Shown here piece by piece: positions 18,382 to 29,022 of a stretch of DNA of 64,000 bases. The translations under genes were made by a program, and so were the position numbers. The notes under the pieces were generated by a model. It was not told the DNA's origin. It saw nothing but the letters and a program-made list of their open reading frames with translations, and made no database searches. Origin of the DNA: Mycobacterium gallinarum (GTDB lineage: Bacteria > Actinomycetota > Actinomycetes > Mycobacteriales > Mycobacteriaceae); contig NZ_AP022601.1 in assembly GCF_010726765.1 (NCBI RefSeq), positions 1,426,001 through 1,490,000 of the forward strand, in the 5' to 3' direction. Numbering within the stretch: position 1 is the first letter of the stretch; each line of letters opens with the position of its first letter.

Positions 18382-19346
18382 CCGCCATTTCGACGCGGCT
18401 GGTGCGGCTGCTGAACATGGTCCCGTATTTCCAGGCCAATCCGCGGATCACCTACGCCGAAGCGGCATCCGACCTCGGCGTCAGCGTCAAGCAATTGCGT
18501 GACGACCTGAACCAATTATGGATGTGCGGGCTGCCCGGTTACGGGCCGGGCGACCTGATCGACTTTGAATTCTCCGGCGACACAATCGAAGTCACATTCA
18601 GCGCCGGTATCGATCATCCACTTCGGCTGACATCGCCCGAGGCGACGGGCGTCCTGGTGGCGTTGCGTGCGCTCGCCGATGTGCCCGGCATGGTGGATCC
18701 CGAGGCCGCCCGCAGCGCCATCGCGAAGATCGAATCGGCCGCGGGTGTGGTCGGGCACGGCGAAGGTACGCCAGTGGCGGCCGTCGACGAGCCTGCTCCC
18801 ATCGAGAGTGAGGCGGCCGCCGCAGTGCGGGCAGCGACGCGCGACGGACGCGCGCTCGCGATCGAGTACTACTCGGCATCGCACGATGTGCTGTCCAGTC
18901 GCATCGTCGACCCTATCCGCGTCGTGCTGGTCGCCGACCACAGCTATCTGGAGGCGTGGTGCCGTTCTGCCGAGGGCGTCCGGTTGTTCCGTTTCGACCG
19001 CATCGTCGACGCGCGCGTCCTCGACGAACCGTCGGCGCCGCCACCGCCCGCCGTGCAGGCCGGACCCGACACGTCGCTGTTCGACGCCGACCCATCGCTG
19101 CCGTCGGCCACGCTGCTGATCGAGCGATCGGCATCCTGGATGTTCGACTACTACCCGCTGCGGGAGATCCGGGAACTGCCCGACGGCGCATGTGAGGCCG
19201 CGATGACCTACGCCTCCGAGGACTGGATGACCCGGTTTGTGCTCGGCTTCGGTTCGGCGGTGCGGGTCTCAGAACCCCAGTCGTTGGCCCAGCGGGTTCG
19301 GGAATCCGCCGCCGCGGCGCTGAGCGCCTATGCGGACGCCGGGTAG
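18378..19346 (+). CDS. pafC: WYL-domain transcriptional regulator PafC
   Basis: 322 aa, ortholog of Rv2095c and partner of PafB. The N-terminal helix-turn-helix contains [20 protein letters not shown]. The WYL core is [35 protein letters not shown], in which the WYL triad is degenerate. The C-terminal WCX domain begins near [19 protein letters not shown] within the pafB stop gives coupled translation suited to a 1:1 heterodimer. Followed 29 bp later by tatA. Confidence 0.95.
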   Translation: MTAISTRLVRLLNMVPYFQANPRITYAEAASDLGVSVKQLRDDLNQLWMCGLPGYGPGDLIDFEFSGDTIEVTFSAGIDHPLRLTSPEATGVLVALRALADVPGMVDPEAARSAIAKIESAAGVVGHGEGTPVAAVDEPAPIESEAAAAVRAATRDGRALAIEYYSASHDVLSSRIVDPIRVVLVADHSYLEAWCRSAEGVRLFRFDRIVDARVLDEPSAPPPPAVQAGPDTSLFDADPSLPSATLLIERSASWMFDYYPLREIRELPDGACEAAMTYASEDWMTRFVLGFGSAVRVSEPQSLAQRVRESAAAALSAYADAG

Positions 19347-19375
19347 ACTGTCGTCGTCGTCTGGAGGTAACCAAA

Positions 19376-19657
19376 TTGGGTGGTCTACAACCCTGGCATT
19401 GGCTGATCGTCATCGCCGTGTTCGTCCTGCTCTTCGGTGCCAAGAAGCTCCCGGACGCGGCGCGTTCGCTCGGCAAATCGATGCGCATCTTCAAGTCCGA
19501 GATCAAGGAGATGCAGTCCGACTCCAAGCCGGACACGCCGTCATCGGATGTCGCCGGCCGGGCGGCTCCGGCTGCGACCCCGATCGCCTCGGAACGCGCC
19601 GACTCCGCCGCTACGCCGGCCCCGGAGACCGCGCCACCGGACCAACGGCCGGCCTGA
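19376..19657 (+). CDS. tatA: Sec-independent translocase component TatA
   Basis: 93 aa, ortholog of Rv2094c. A single N-terminal membrane helix ([20 protein letters not shown]) is followed by the hinge and amphipathic helix ([24 protein letters not shown]) typical of TatA. It forms the pore-like assembly that passes folded twin-arginine substrates. The start is TTG at 19376, with GGAGG 8 nt upstream; TTG explains why ATG/GTG-only callers could misplace it. The proline/alanine-rich tail is unstructured. Followed by tatC after 50 bp. Confidence 0.95.
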   Translation: MGGLQPWHWLIVIAVFVLLFGAKKLPDAARSLGKSMRIFKSEIKEMQSDSKPDTPSSDVAGRAAPAATPIASERADSAATPAPETAPPDQRPA

Positions 19658-19707
19658 CCGACGCAGACCAACCGCACGCGGCCTGAGGCCGCGTCATAGG
19701 CATCGCT

Positions 19708-20658
19708 GTGCAGACCCCCGGAATCTTCAAGAAACTCGATCCTCGTCGGCGTCGCTCGCGCGTCAACCCCGACGGCACGATGTCGCTGGTCGAGCATCTC
19801 CACGAGCTGCGGACGCGCCTACTGCTCTCCGTCTGCGCGATCGTGCTGACGACGATCCTCGGCTTCCTCTGGTACACCCACGGTGTCTTCGGGCTGCCCA
19901 GCCTGGGCGACTGGCTGCGGGGACCCTACTGCGCACTGCCCGCGTCGGACCGCGCGACCATTGCGCCCGACGGCGCCTGCCGACTGCTCGCCACCGCCCC
20001 GTTCGACCAGTTCATGCTTCGTCTGAAGGTTTCGCTGACGGCGGGGATCGTGATGGCATGCCCCGTCTGGCTGTATCACCTGTGGGCGTTCATCACCCCT
20101 GGCCTGTACAAGAAGGAACGGCGCTTCGCCGTCGCGTTCGTCGCCATCGGCGCCATCCTGTTCATCGCGGGAGCGGTGCTGGCCTACGTGGTGCTGTCGA
20201 CCGCCCTCGGATTCCTGTTGACCGTCGGCAACGACGTCCAGGTGACGGCGCTGTCCGGCGACCAGTACTTCGGATTCCTGATCAACCTGCTGCTGGTGTT
20301 CGGCTTCAGCTTCGAGTTCCCGCTGCTGATCGTCATGCTGAACTTCGTCGGAATCCTGCCCTACGAGAAGCTCAAGAAGTGGCGACGCGGCCTGATCTTC
20401 GGGCTCTTCGTGTTCGCCGCGTTCTTCACGCCCGGCTCGGATCCCTTCTCGATGCTCGCACTGGCAATGGCGCTCACGGTGCTGCTCGAGTTCGCGATCC
20501 AGATCGCGCGCCTCCACGACAAACGCAAGGCGCGTCGCGAGGCCCTCGAAGAGATTCCCGACGAACAGGCCGCACCCATCGGCGGTGTCGAGCAGATCGA
20601 CGCGCCCGCCGCCGTGCCGACGGCCTCGCGGCTCGTGGTCGATGACGACGCCACCTGA
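19708..20658 (+). CDS. tatC: Sec-independent translocase component TatC
   Basis: 316 aa, ortholog of Rv2093c. Six membrane helices. The N-terminal cytoplasmic region carries the signal-binding motif [26 protein letters not shown] marks the first cytoplasmic loop. It binds the twin-arginine signal and nucleates TatA. GTG start. A charged C-terminal tail ([17 protein letters not shown] and beyond) is longer than in E. coli TatC. No tatB is present beside it, as is normal for mycobacteria. Overlaps helY by 17 bp. Confidence 0.96.
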   Translation: MQTPGIFKKLDPRRRRSRVNPDGTMSLVEHLHELRTRLLLSVCAIVLTTILGFLWYTHGVFGLPSLGDWLRGPYCALPASDRATIAPDGACRLLATAPFDQFMLRLKVSLTAGIVMACPVWLYHLWAFITPGLYKKERRFAVAFVAIGAILFIAGAVLAYVVLSTALGFLLTVGNDVQVTALSGDQYFGFLINLLLVFGFSFEFPLLIVMLNFVGILPYEKLKKWRRGLIFGLFVFAAFFTPGSDPFSMLALAMALTVLLEFAIQIARLHDKRKARREALEEIPDEQAAPIGGVEQIDAPAAVPTASRLVVDDDAT

Positions 20659-23431
20659 CGGGCCCCTCCTGGCGGGCTTCACCGAAGGGCTGCCGTTCAG
20701 TCTCGACCCGTTCCAGCGGACCGCGTGCGAGGCGCTGGAGAACGGCCACGGCGTGCTGGTCTGCGCGCCGACGGGTGCGGGTAAGACCGTGGTCGGGGAA
20801 TTCGCCGTCCACCTGGCGCTGGCGGCGGGCCGGAAGTGCTTCTACACCACGCCCATCAAGGCGCTGAGCAACCAGAAGCACAACGATCTGGCGCGCCGGT
20901 ACGGTGCCGAGACGATCGGCCTGCTGACCGGCGACCAGTCGATCAACGGCGACGCCGACATCGTGGTGATGACCACCGAAGTGCTTCGGAACATGCTGTA
21001 CGCGAATTCTCCTGCACTACATGGACTTTCCCACGTCGTGATGGACGAGGTGCACTTCCTGGCCGACCGGATGCGCGGTGCGGTCTGGGAGGAAGTGATC
21101 CTGCATCTACCGGACGACGTTCTGCTGGTGAGCCTTTCGGCGACAGTGAGCAACGCCGAGGAGTTCGGCGGTTGGATCCAGACGGTGCGCGGCGACACCA
21201 CGGTGGTGGTCGACGAACACCGCCCCGTCCCGCTGTGGCAGCACGTCATGGTCGGCAAGCGGGTGTTCGACCTGTTCGACTATCGCGCGACGGGCGCGAA
21301 GCAGGCATCCCGTCGACCTGGGCGCGAATTGCTGGTCGATCCGGAGTTGTTACGTCACATCTCACATCGACTTGAAGCCGACCGGCTTGCCGATTGGCAG
21401 CCGCGTGGCCGGGGTCGCAATCGTGACCGTCCGAGCATCTACCGGGGCCCGAGCCGGCCCGACGTGATCGGCACCCTGGAGCGGGAGAACCTACTGCCCG
21501 CGATCACGTTCATCTTCTCGCGGGCCGGGTGCGACGCCGCCGTCAAGCAGTGCCTGCGCTCGTCGCTGCGGCTCACGACGAACGAAGAACGCGCCCGCAT
21601 TGCCGAGGTGATCGACCGCCGGTGCGCTGACCTGCCCGAAGCCGACCTGATCATTCTCGACTACCACGAATGGCGCGAGGGGCTGCTGCGCGGCCTCGCG
21701 GCCCACCACGCCGGCATGTTGCCGGTGTTCCGCCACACCGTGGAGGAGTTGTTCGTCGCAGGACTGGTAAAGGCTGTTTTCGCTACGGAGACACTGGCTT
21801 TGGGAATCAACATGCCCGCGCGGACAGTGGTGCTCGAACGTCTGGTGAAGTTCAACGGCGAACAGCACATGCCGTTGACGCCGGGGGAGTACACGCAATT
21901 GACCGGCCGCGCCGGACGCCGGGGTATCGACGTGGAGGGCCACGCGGTGGTGCTGTGGACTCCCGATGTCGATCCCGCCGAGGTCGCCGGTCTCGCGTCC
22001 ACCCGTACCTTCCCCCTGCGCAGTTCCTTTGCGCCGTCGTACAACATGACCATCAACCTGGTGCACCAGATGGGCCCCGCACAGGCACACAAGCTGCTGG
22101 AGAGTTCGTTTGCGCAGTACCAGGCGGACCGGTCGGTCGTGGGTTTGGTGCGCGGCATCGAACGTGGTGAGAAGATGCTCGAGGAGATCGCGGCCGAACT
22201 GACCGACGGTGAGCCGATCAAGGGTCGAGAGATTCCGATTCTGAACTACGTGCGGTTGCGGCTGCAGATCTCCGAACGCGAGCGGGCACAGTCCAGAGCG
22301 TCACGGCTGCAACGGCGCAAGGCTGCCAACGACGCACTGGAGTCGCTGCGCCGCGGTGACATCATCACCATCACGCAGGGCAGGCGAGGTGGGCTGGCGG
22401 TGGTCCTGGAACCCGCGCGAGACAGCGAAGATCCACGCCCGCTGGTGCTGACCGAACACCGCTGGGCCGGACGGATCTCGTCCGCGGACTACTCAGGGGC
22501 ATCGGCACCGCTGGGGTCCATGTCGCTGCCGAAGCGAGTGGAACACCGCAACCCCCGAGCGCGGCGCGACCTCGCCTCGGCGTTGCGGTCGGCCGCCGCC
22601 GGACTCGACGCTCCGGCGGCCAAGCGCAAGCGCAGCGGTGAGCCCGCCGAACGCGACGTCGACCCCGAATTGGCGTCGCTGCGTGAACAGGTTCGCCGGC
22701 ATCCCGCACATCAACTGGCCGATCGAGAGGAAAAGGCGCGGCTTGCCGAGCGGTATCTGCGCGTCGAGCGAGACAACGAACAAATCCGGCAGAAGGTCGC
22801 GGCGGCGACGAACTCACTGGCGCGAACGTTCGACAAGATCGTGACGCTGCTGACCGAACGGGGCTTCATCGAGGCCGGCGCGGGCGAGGCCGACCCGAAG
22901 GTCACCGCCGACGGCCGCGTGCTGGCCCGGATCTACAGCGAGAGCGATCTGCTGGTCGCCGAATCCCTGCGCAGCGGCATCTGGGAGGGTCTGGACGCCG
23001 CGGAGCTGGCCGCGGTGCTGTCGGCGGTGCTCTACGAGTCACGCGGCGACACGCCGACCGCACCGGGCGGTGCCGACGTCGCGACCGGCAAGATGCGGCG
23101 CGCGCTGAATCAGACCCGCAGGCTGTGGACCGAACTGCGCGCCGACGAACAGCGCCACCGGATCAGTCACAGCCGCGAACCTGACGAAGGATTCGTCGCC
23201 GCCATTTATCGCTGGGCTTCCACGGGCGACCTCACCAGGGCGCTGGCGGCATCGGACACCGGCGGCACCGGGTCCCCGCTGTCGGCAGGTGATTTCGTAC
23301 GCTGGTGCCGCCAAGTTCTGGACCTACTCGATCAGGTGCGTAACGCAGCGCCCGACCCAGCGCTGCGGGCGACCGCGAAACGCGCGATCAACGACGTTCG
23401 GCGAGGCGTCGTAGCTGTTGATGCGGGGTAG
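20642..23431 (+). CDS. helY: DEAD/DEAH-box RNA helicase HelY (Ski2/Mtr4 family)
   Basis: 929 aa, ortholog of Rv2092c (906 aa). Superfamily 2 motifs in order: Walker A APTGAGKT near residue 40, [19 protein letters not shown] (DEVH box), LSATVSN, the helicase C-terminal domain with [17 protein letters not shown] and [12 protein letters not shown], then a C-terminal DSHCT-type helical domain (RMYSES-like region near residue 760). Probably unwinds RNA in decay or ribosome maturation. ATG at 20642 is chosen because the 19-residue upstream extension is arginine/proline shadow translation of tatC. The 17-bp overlap with tatC places it in the tat operon. Confidence 0.93.
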   Translation: MTTPPDGPLLAGFTEGLPFSLDPFQRTACEALENGHGVLVCAPTGAGKTVVGEFAVHLALAAGRKCFYTTPIKALSNQKHNDLARRYGAETIGLLTGDQSINGDADIVVMTTEVLRNMLYANSPALHGLSHVVMDEVHFLADRMRGAVWEEVILHLPDDVLLVSLSATVSNAEEFGGWIQTVRGDTTVVVDEHRPVPLWQHVMVGKRVFDLFDYRATGAKQASRRPGRELLVDPELLRHISHRLEADRLADWQPRGRGRNRDRPSIYRGPSRPDVIGTLERENLLPAITFIFSRAGCDAAVKQCLRSSLRLTTNEERARIAEVIDRRCADLPEADLIILDYHEWREGLLRGLAAHHAGMLPVFRHTVEELFVAGLVKAVFATETLALGINMPARTVVLERLVKFNGEQHMPLTPGEYTQLTGRAGRRGIDVEGHAVVLWTPDVDPAEVAGLASTRTFPLRSSFAPSYNMTINLVHQMGPAQAHKLLESSFAQYQADRSVVGLVRGIERGEKMLEEIAAELTDGEPIKGREIPILNYVRLRLQISERERAQSRASRLQRRKAANDALESLRRGDIITITQGRRGGLAVVLEPARDSEDPRPLVLTEHRWAGRISSADYSGASAPLGSMSLPKRVEHRNPRARRDLASALRSAAAGLDAPAAKRKRSGEPAERDVDPELASLREQVRRHPAHQLADREEKARLAERYLRVERDNEQIRQKVAAATNSLARTFDKIVTLLTERGFIEAGAGEADPKVTADGRVLARIYSESDLLVAESLRSGIWEGLDAAELAAVLSAVLYESRGDTPTAPGGADVATGKMRRALNQTRRLWTELRADEQRHRISHSREPDEGFVAAIYRWASTGDLTRALAASDTGGTGSPLSAGDFVRWCRQVLDLLDQVRNAAPDPALRATAKRAINDVRRGVVAVDAG

Positions 23432-23468
23432 GGTGTGGCAAGCAAGCACCGGGTGATCAAGGAGTGAG

Positions 23469-24326
23469 ATGAGCGGACCGCAGGGATCTGACCCGACGCA
23501 GCACTGGAGCGGCGGCCAGCAGCCGGACCAGCCCGCGGAGCAGCCGGCAAGCGATCCGACCAACCAGTGGCAGCAGCAGCCTGCGGCCAGCGAGCCGACC
23601 ACGGCCGCGCCGCAGTGGCAGCCGCCGGCGTATGACCCGTCGCAACAACAGCAGCCGCCGGCGTACGACCCGTCACAGCCGCAAGCTGCTGCCTACGACC
23701 CGTCACAGCAACAGCACTACGGCCAGTACCCGCAGCAGCCGGCATATCAGCCGCCGCAGGAGTACCAGCAGCCCACCGAGTACGGCCAGCAGGCCTACCC
23801 GCAGCAGGGTCAGTACGGTCAGCAGCCCGGCTACGACCCGTCCAGTCAGTACGCGACGCAATACGGTCAGCCCGGTCAGTACGGCCAGCAGCCCGGTCAG
23901 TACGGCCAGCCCGGGCAGTACGGCCAGCAGCCCGGTCAGTTCGGGCAGCCCGGGCAGTTCGGCGCGCCCGGCACCGAGGAAGGGTCGAAGCGCTCACTGG
24001 CGGTCATCGGCGGTGTGATCGGCCTGCTCGCGGCGGTCATCGTGGCCGTGGTGCTCGTGATGGGCTTCTGGAAGCCCGGTTTCTTCGTCACCACCAAGCT
24101 CGATATCGATGCGGCGCAGACCGGTGTACAGCGGGTGCTGACCGATGAGGCCAATGGCTACGGCGCCAAGAACGTGTCCAACGTCAAGTGCAACGACGGC
24201 CAGAACCCGACGGTCGAGAAGGGTGGCACCTTCGACTGCGAGGTCAGCATCGACGGAACCAAGCGCCAGGTGACGGTGACCTTCCAGGACGACAGCGGCA
24301 CCTATGAGGTCGGCCGCCCCAAGTAA
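23469..24326 (+). CDS. Q/P/Y/G-rich membrane protein with DUF4333 domain
   Basis: 285 aa, in the position of Rv2091c. Residues 1-175 are a low-complexity cytoplasmic region with YDPSQ units followed by QYGQ(Q)PGQ units. One membrane helix (about residues 178-202, [21 protein letters not shown]) precedes an exported DUF4333 domain ([37 protein letters not shown], two cysteines likely to form a disulphide). Function unknown. AAGGAG lies 6 nt before the ATG. Its stop is immediately adjacent to the stop of the convergent exonuclease gene. Confidence 0.85.
   Translation: MSGPQGSDPTQHWSGGQQPDQPAEQPASDPTNQWQQQPAASEPTTAAPQWQPPAYDPSQQQQPPAYDPSQPQAAAYDPSQQQHYGQYPQQPAYQPPQEYQQPTEYGQQAYPQQGQYGQQPGYDPSSQYATQYGQPGQYGQQPGQYGQPGQYGQQPGQFGQPGQFGAPGTEEGSKRSLAVIGGVIGLLAAVIVAVVLVMGFWKPGFFVTTKLDIDAAQTGVQRVLTDEANGYGAKNVSNVKCNDGQNPTVEKGGTFDCEVSIDGTKRQVTVTFQDDSGTYEVGRPK
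23632..23963 (+). repeat. In-gene low-complexity tandem repeats (YDPSQ and QYGQPGQ)
   Basis: Degenerate repeats encode four YDPS(Q/S) units (about 23629-23845), then at least seven QYGQ/QFGQ-PG units (about 23862-23963) with near-identical DNA, such as cagtacggccagc and cagcccggtcag. Likely to vary in copy number between strains. Confidence 0.7.
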
Positions 24327-25298
24327 CTAGCGGTTCGGCAACTCGTCGAGCGCCTTCTGCAGTCGGGCGATCGACGACGTGACGCCGTACTGCTCGGCGA
24401 GTTTGACGACCTTGCGCGGGTGTTCGGCGGCCAGCGGCAGGGTGTCGGACGACGTCGACCAATCGAGCTTGGCGTCGGGGGCCAGGTTGCTGGCCACCCG
24501 CACCACCGGCCCGGCTTTCTCGATGTAGTCCATGGCGTTCAGCAGTTTCGTCCGATATGCCTTGGACATCTTGGACTTTGGATCGTGTGCGGCGGCCAGA
24601 ATGTTCTCCAGCGAGCCGTGCTGGGCCAGTAGCGTCGCCGCCGTCTTGTCCCCGACACCCGGTATCCCGGGCAGGCCGTCGGACGGGTCGCCGCGCATCA
24701 TCGCGAGTTCGGCGTAGGCGGCACCGGCCCGCTCGACCGGCACCTTATAGGTCTCGGCCACCTCTTCCGGTCCCCACTTGGTCGCCTTCGCCAGGCCGCG
24801 ACCCAGATAGAGCACCCGGACGGGCACCGGCTCGTCGCGCACGAGCTGCAAGAGGTCCCGATCACCGCTGACGACGACCACCGGATCGCGTCGCTCATGA
24901 ATGGCCAGCGTGCCCAGGATGTCGTCGGCCTCGCATTCCGGGGCGCCTGCTGTCGCGATGCCGAACGCGTCCAGGATCTCCATGATCATGTCGACCTGCG
25001 GTGTCAGGTCGTCGGGCACCTCCTCGACGTCAGGCTCGTCGCCGGGGTTCTCCTCGACCACCCGGTGCGCCTTGTACGACGGGATCAGGTCGACGCGCCA
25101 CTGCGGCCGCCAATCGTCGTCACGGCACACCACCAGGCGGCTCGGCCGTTCACGGGTGATGACCGTCGCGACGGCGTCCAGGAAGCCGCGCAGCGCGTTG
25201 ACCGGCCGCCCGTCGGGCGCCGTGATCGACGAGGGCACACCGAAGTACGAGCGAAACCACATGCTGGCGCCGTCGAGCAAGACCAGGGGAGCGGACAC
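24327..25298 (-). CDS. 5'-3' exonuclease (FEN-like)
   Basis: 323 aa, ortholog of Rv2090. A flap-endonuclease/PolI 5'-nuclease domain: [19 protein letters not shown] at the N-terminus, [24 protein letters not shown] with metal-binding Asps, [24 protein letters not shown], and the helix-hairpin-helix [18 protein letters not shown] near residue 205. It is separate from DNA polymerase I, as in other mycobacteria, and probably removes flaps or RNA primers. GTG start at 25298. Its stop abuts the stop of the convergent DUF4333 gene. Confidence 0.92.
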   Translation of the reverse strand: MSAPLVLLDGASMWFRSYFGVPSSITAPDGRPVNALRGFLDAVATVITRERPSRLVVCRDDDWRPQWRVDLIPSYKAHRVVEENPGDEPDVEEVPDDLTPQVDMIMEILDAFGIATAGAPECEADDILGTLAIHERRDPVVVVSGDRDLLQLVRDEPVPVRVLYLGRGLAKATKWGPEEVAETYKVPVERAGAAYAELAMMRGDPSDGLPGIPGVGDKTAATLLAQHGSLENILAAAHDPKSKMSKAYRTKLLNAMDYIEKAGPVVRVASNLAPDAKLDWSTSSDTLPLAAEHPRKVVKLAEQYGVTSSIARLQKALDELPNR

Positions 25299-25321
25299 GG
25301 TTTCAAACAGTAGCGTGGGGT

Positions 25322-25490
25322 ATGGCCTTCGCCGTTGACCGAATCGACCACGTGGTGCTCAACTGCCGCGACGTCGAGCAGACCGTCGACTGGTATGTGC
25401 GGGTGCTGGGCGCAGGGGCCGATGACGTCACACTACTGCCGGGATCCCGCCGGCAACCTGATCGAGGTCGCCAGCTATCGGGTCGATTAG
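25322..25490 (+). pseudogene. Truncated, frameshifted VOC/glyoxalase remnant
   Basis: The first 32 codons read [20 protein letters not shown]...WYVRVLG, the start of a vicinal-oxygen-chelate protein. The next recognisable part, RDPAGNLIEVASYRVD and a TAG at 25488-25490, is the C-terminal end of the same family but in another frame. About 70 residues between them are missing, so an internal deletion and a frameshift have killed the gene. Read straight through, it gives only a 57-aa hybrid ending at 25495. It lies between the exonuclease and the M24 peptidase and overlaps the likely peptidase promoter (TAGCCT at 25488-25493). Confidence 0.75.
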
Positions 25491-25500
25491 CCTGAAAGTC

Positions 25501-26637
25501 ATGCCCGCCACCAGCACTGCGCGATTCGACACCGACGTATACGCACACCGTCTGCGGGTGGCCGCCGCCGCGGCAGCCGATGCGGGCCTGACCGGCCTGG
25601 TCATCACGCCGGGCTACGATCTGCGATATCTGGTCGGCTCCCGTGCGCAGACCTTCGAACGGCTGACGGCGCTGGTACTGCCCACGACCGGCGAGGCCAC
25701 GGTCGTGGTGCCGCGGCTGGAGCTGGCGTCGCTGAGAGACTCGGCGGTGACCGAATTGCCTGTGGTGGTGCGTGATTGGGTGGACGGCGACGATCCCTAC
25801 GCATTGGTGGCCGACGCGCTCGGTGGGGCGCCGGCAGCCGTCGCGGTGACCGACGCGATGCCCGCCTTGCACCTCCTCCCGCTGGCCCACGTGCTCGGGG
25901 TGGTTCCCGTGCTGGCCACCGACGTTCTGCGCCGGTTGCGAATGATCAAGGATCCCGCCGAGATCGACGCACTGCGCAAGGCAGGCGCGGCGATCGACCG
26001 GGTGCACGCCCGCGTCCCTGAGTTCTTGGTGCCCGGCCGCACCGAAGCCGACGTGGCGGCCGATATCGCCGATGCGATTGTCGCCGAGGGGCATTCGGAG
26101 GTCGCATTCATCATCGTCGGCTCCGGACCGCATGGCGCCGATCCGCACCACGAATGTTCTGACCGTGAACTGCGGGCCGGCGACATCGTCGTCGTGGACA
26201 TCGGCGGTCCGTACGAGCCCGGCTACAACTCCGACTCCACCCGGACCTACAGCATCGGCGAGCCCGATCCGGAGGTCGCGCGGCGCTACGCCGTTCTGCA
26301 GCGCGCCCAGCAGGCCGCGGTCGACGCGGTGCGGCCCGGCGTCACCGCAGAGCAGGTCGACGCCACCGCCCGCGACCTGCTGGCCGCCGCAGGACTGGCC
26401 GACGCGTTCGTCCACCGCACCGGACACGGCATCGGGTTGTCGGTGCACGAGGAGCCCTACATCGTCGCGGGAAACGATCTGCCCCTCGAGGAGGGCATGG
26501 CGTTCTCCGTCGAGCCCGGCATCTATTTCCCTGGCCAGTGGGGTGCACGGATCGAGGACATCGTGATCGTCACGGCGGATGGCGCCCTCTCGGTCAACAA
26601 CCGCCCCCACGACCTGGTCGTCGTGCCTGCGGGCTAG
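25501..26637 (+). CDS. pepE: M24-family Xaa-Pro dipeptidase/aminopeptidase
   Basis: 378 aa, ortholog of Rv2089c (pepE). N-terminal creatinase-like domain, then the pita-bread metallopeptidase: [30 protein letters not shown] with the first metal Asp, YNSDSTRTY with the second, [15 protein letters not shown] with the metal His, [13 protein letters not shown] and [10 protein letters not shown] with metal Glu residues. Cleaves proline-containing dipeptides or related substrates in the cytoplasm. The ATG is leaderless: TAGCCT ends 8 nt upstream. The stop overlaps the convergent biliverdin-reductase-like gene by 4 bp. Confidence 0.92.
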   Translation: MPATSTARFDTDVYAHRLRVAAAAAADAGLTGLVITPGYDLRYLVGSRAQTFERLTALVLPTTGEATVVVPRLELASLRDSAVTELPVVVRDWVDGDDPYALVADALGGAPAAVAVTDAMPALHLLPLAHVLGVVPVLATDVLRRLRMIKDPAEIDALRKAGAAIDRVHARVPEFLVPGRTEADVAADIADAIVAEGHSEVAFIIVGSGPHGADPHHECSDRELRAGDIVVVDIGGPYEPGYNSDSTRTYSIGEPDPEVARRYAVLQRAQQAAVDAVRPGVTAEQVDATARDLLAAAGLADAFVHRTGHGIGLSVHEEPYIVAGNDLPLEEGMAFSVEPGIYFPGQWGARIEDIVIVTADGALSVNNRPHDLVVVPAG

Positions 26638-27059
26638 TCGGGCGAGCGGTCCAGCAGGTCCGAGGACCCCAGCACTCGCTCGACGCGGACCTCGATCACC
26701 ACGCGCTTGGGGTTGGGCCGTGGTGTTCGGTACCGCTGCGCGTACCGCAATTCGGCATCGCGCACCGCGTCCGGGTCGGGGTTGACCGTCGCCTTGCCTT
26801 CCAGGGACAGCCATCGCGCGCCGTCGACCTGGCTCAGGACCGCGACACCCTGCTTCTCGGCGTTGACCGCCTTTTGGGAGCCGCCTGAGGTGATCACCCG
26901 AGCGATGTGCGTCTTGGGATCGAAGGTGAAGCCCACGGCCACCACGTGCGGCGAATTGTCCGACCGGAGCGTGGCCAGCATGGCCAAGTGGCGTTCGGAG
27001 AGGAACGCGATCGCGTCGTTCGTGAGTCGGGTTGTTGCCCGACGACTTGACTGGGCCAT
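26634..27059 (-). CDS. F420-dependent biliverdin reductase-like protein (Rv2074 ortholog)
   Basis: 141 aa, split beta-barrel flavin/deazaflavin oxidoreductase fold. Very close to Rv2074 as I know it: [57 protein letters not shown] and [16 protein letters not shown]. Rv2074 reduces biliverdin to bilirubin with F420H2. Start at 27059, where TAAGTT ends 9 nt upstream; much longer frames overlap the SDR gene and are spurious. Divergent from the cob operon with 35 bp between start codons. Confidence 0.9.
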   Translation of the reverse strand: MAQSSRRATTRLTNDAIAFLSERHLAMLATLRSDNSPHVVAVGFTFDPKTHIARVITSGGSQKAVNAEKQGVAVLSQVDGARWLSLEGKATVNPDPDAVRDAELRYAQRYRTPRPNPKRVVIEVRVERVLGSSDLLDRSPD

Positions 27060-27067
27060 CAGGGCCC

Positions 27068-27087
27068 AACTTAGCGCAGGCCATAAT
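27068..27087. promoter_or_regulatory. Divergent leaderless promoters: Rv2074-like gene and SDR-cobLMK operon
   Basis: Minus-strand TAAGTT (27068-27073) ends 9 nt before the ATG at 27059. Plus-strand CATAAT (27082-27087) ends 8 nt before the GTG at 27095. The elements are 8 bp apart within a 35-bp gap, so the two units must compete for polymerase. Confidence 0.42.
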
Positions 27088-27094
27088 CGCAACC

Positions 27095-27847
27095 GTGGAT
27101 GACACGGCCGATACCGAGTTCGTCGTGATCTTCGGCGGACGCAGCGAGATCGGACTCGAGGTGGCGAAGCGGTTGGCGCCCGGATCGACCGTGCTGCTGG
27201 CGGCGCGCCGCTGCGGCGATGTCGATCAACAGGTCGCGGCGGTGCGAGCAGCCGGTGCCGCCGCGGTGGCGGTGCGTGAGTTCGATGCCGACGCGCTGGC
27301 GACGCACCGCCCGCTCGTCGACTCGATCGTCGCCGACTTCGGTCCGATCGACACCGCGGTGCTCGCGTTCGGGATTCTCGGCGACCAGACCCGCGCCGAG
27401 CGGGACCCCGCGCATGCGGCGGCGATCCTGCACACCGACTTCGTCGCACAGGCCAGCCTCTTGACAGTGCTGGCCGCCACGATGTCAGCCGCAGGTTACG
27501 GCCGCATCGTGGCGTTCTCCTCGATCGCGGGCGCCCGCGTGCGGCGAGCCAACTACGTCTACGGTTCCGCCAAAGCGGGACTCGAAGGCTTCTGCAGCGG
27601 GCTGGCCGACGCGCTGCACGGATCCGGGGTACGGCTACTGGTGGTGCGGCCAGGTTTCGTGATCGGACGGATGACCGAGGGAATGAAGCCGGCGCCGCTG
27701 TCGAGCACCCCGCAGCAGGTAGCGGACGCGGTAGTGCGGGCACTGCGCAAGGGCCGCGCCACGGTGTGGGTTCCCGGGGCGATCGCAGTACTGGCGTTCG
27801 CCTTCCGAATGACGCCGCGGTTCGTGTGGCGAAGGATGCCCAGATGA
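27095..27847 (+). CDS. Short-chain dehydrogenase/reductase (Rv2073c ortholog)
   Basis: 250 aa. A Rossmann fold whose dinucleotide motif is [15 protein letters not shown], resembling the DprE2-type SDRs, with LAFGILGD, a catalytic Ser in AFSSIAG and [12 protein letters not shown] containing Tyr-x3-Lys. NAD(P)-dependent oxidoreductase, substrate unknown. GTG at 27095 agrees with family length and the upstream -10; the longer frame (from 27032) overlaps the divergent gene. Its stop overlaps the cobL ATG (ATGA), so it heads the cobL-cobM-cobK operon, but it is not a known corrin enzyme. Confidence 0.85.
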   Translation: MDDTADTEFVVIFGGRSEIGLEVAKRLAPGSTVLLAARRCGDVDQQVAAVRAAGAAAVAVREFDADALATHRPLVDSIVADFGPIDTAVLAFGILGDQTRAERDPAHAAAILHTDFVAQASLLTVLAATMSAAGYGRIVAFSSIAGARVRRANYVYGSAKAGLEGFCSGLADALHGSGVRLLVVRPGFVIGRMTEGMKPAPLSSTPQQVADAVVRALRKGRATVWVPGAIAVLAFAFRMTPRFVWRRMPR

Positions 27848-29022
27848 TCATCGTCGTTGGAATCGGCGCCGACGGCATGTCTGGCCTGGCGCAGGCGTCG
27901 CGGGCCGAATTGGCCCGGGCCACAGTCGTTCACGGGTCACGACGTCAGCTGGATCTGCTGGACGGCAGTCTCACCGCTGTGCGCCGGGCGTGGCCGACAC
28001 CGATGTTGCCGGCGCTGCGCACGATCCTCGACGGGGCCACCGGCGATGTGCACGTGGTGGCCAGCGGCGACCCGCTGCTGCACGGCGTGGGCACCTCGCT
28101 GATCCGGCTGCACGGCGCCGAGAATGTCGTCGTGCTGCCGCACGTGTCGTCGGTGACGTTGGCATGTTCGCGGGTCGGGTGGGCGGTGCAGGACACCGAG
28201 ATCATCAGCCTCGTCACCAGCGAGCCACACACCGCGGTACGGCGCGGCGGGCAGGCCGTCGTGCTGTCCCGGGACTCCACCAGCCCGGCGGCGTTGGCAA
28301 GGTTGCTCACCGACACCGGGCGCGGTGACGCGGAGATCACCGTGCTCGAGCAGCTCGGCGGCCCTGCAGAGCGGCGCCGTACGGCCACCGCACGTGAGTG
28401 GGCCGCCCGCCCGCCGGGCGATGTCGACGATCTCAACGTGATCGCCGTGCGATACCTGCCCGACGAGCGCCGGTTCGCAATAATGCCCGACGAGGCGTAC
28501 GCCAACGACGGCCAGATCACCAAACAACCGGTGCGCGCGTTGACCCTGGCCGCGCTCGCACCGAGGCCCGGCGAACTGCTGTGGGACGTCGGGGCCGGGT
28601 CGGGAAGCATCGCGATCGAGTGGTGCCGCAGCGGACCGGGCTGTCATGCGGTCGCATTCGAACGCGACGAAGGGCGACGCAAGCGCATCACCGAGAACGC
28701 GATTGCCTTCGGCGCCCGCGTCGAGGTTCAGGTCGACGCACCCGGCACGTTCGATTCCGTGCCGCCGCCCGCCGCGATCTTCATCGGCGGGGGCCTGACG
28801 CAGCCGGGCCTGCTCGAGGCGTGCTACGACCGGCTGACGGTGGGCGGGCGCCTCGTCGTGAACACCGTGACGGTTGAGTCGGAAGCGGTTGTCGCCGAAT
28901 GGTATTCGCGATATGGCGGGCATCTTGTCCGATTCGAGTATCAACGAGGCGAGCCGCTGGGCGGGTTCACCGGATGGCGGCCGGCGATGCCCATCACGCA
29001 GTGGTCGGTGACCAAACGATGA
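27844..29022 (+). CDS. cobL: Precorrin-6Y C5,15-methyltransferase (decarboxylating) CobL
   Basis: 392 aa, ortholog of Rv2072c. Two fused domains: an N-terminal CbiE-type SAM methyltransferase ([27 protein letters not shown]) and a C-terminal CbiT-type Rossmann domain ([16 protein letters not shown] near residue 250). It methylates C5 and C15 and decarboxylates the acetate at C12, converting precorrin-6B to precorrin-8X in the aerobic route. ATG overlaps the SDR stop and its own stop overlaps cobM (both ATGA). Confidence 0.95.
   Translation: MIIVVGIGADGMSGLAQASRAELARATVVHGSRRQLDLLDGSLTAVRRAWPTPMLPALRTILDGATGDVHVVASGDPLLHGVGTSLIRLHGAENVVVLPHVSSVTLACSRVGWAVQDTEIISLVTSEPHTAVRRGGQAVVLSRDSTSPAALARLLTDTGRGDAEITVLEQLGGPAERRRTATAREWAARPPGDVDDLNVIAVRYLPDERRFAIMPDEAYANDGQITKQPVRALTLAALAPRPGELLWDVGAGSGSIAIEWCRSGPGCHAVAFERDEGRRKRITENAIAFGARVEVQVDAPGTFDSVPPPAAIFIGGGLTQPGLLEACYDRLTVGGRLVVNTVTVESEAVVAEWYSRYGGHLVRFEYQRGEPLGGFTGWRPAMPITQWSVTKR

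Noticed and set aside
20585..20641. 19-residue extension of HelY
   Set aside because: [16 protein letters not shown] is typical shadow translation of the tatC end; the family start is at 20642.
19437..20645. Frame of 402 codons overlapping tatA and tatC
   Set aside because: Same strand, wrong frame; almost entirely Arg/Pro/Ala, no domain.
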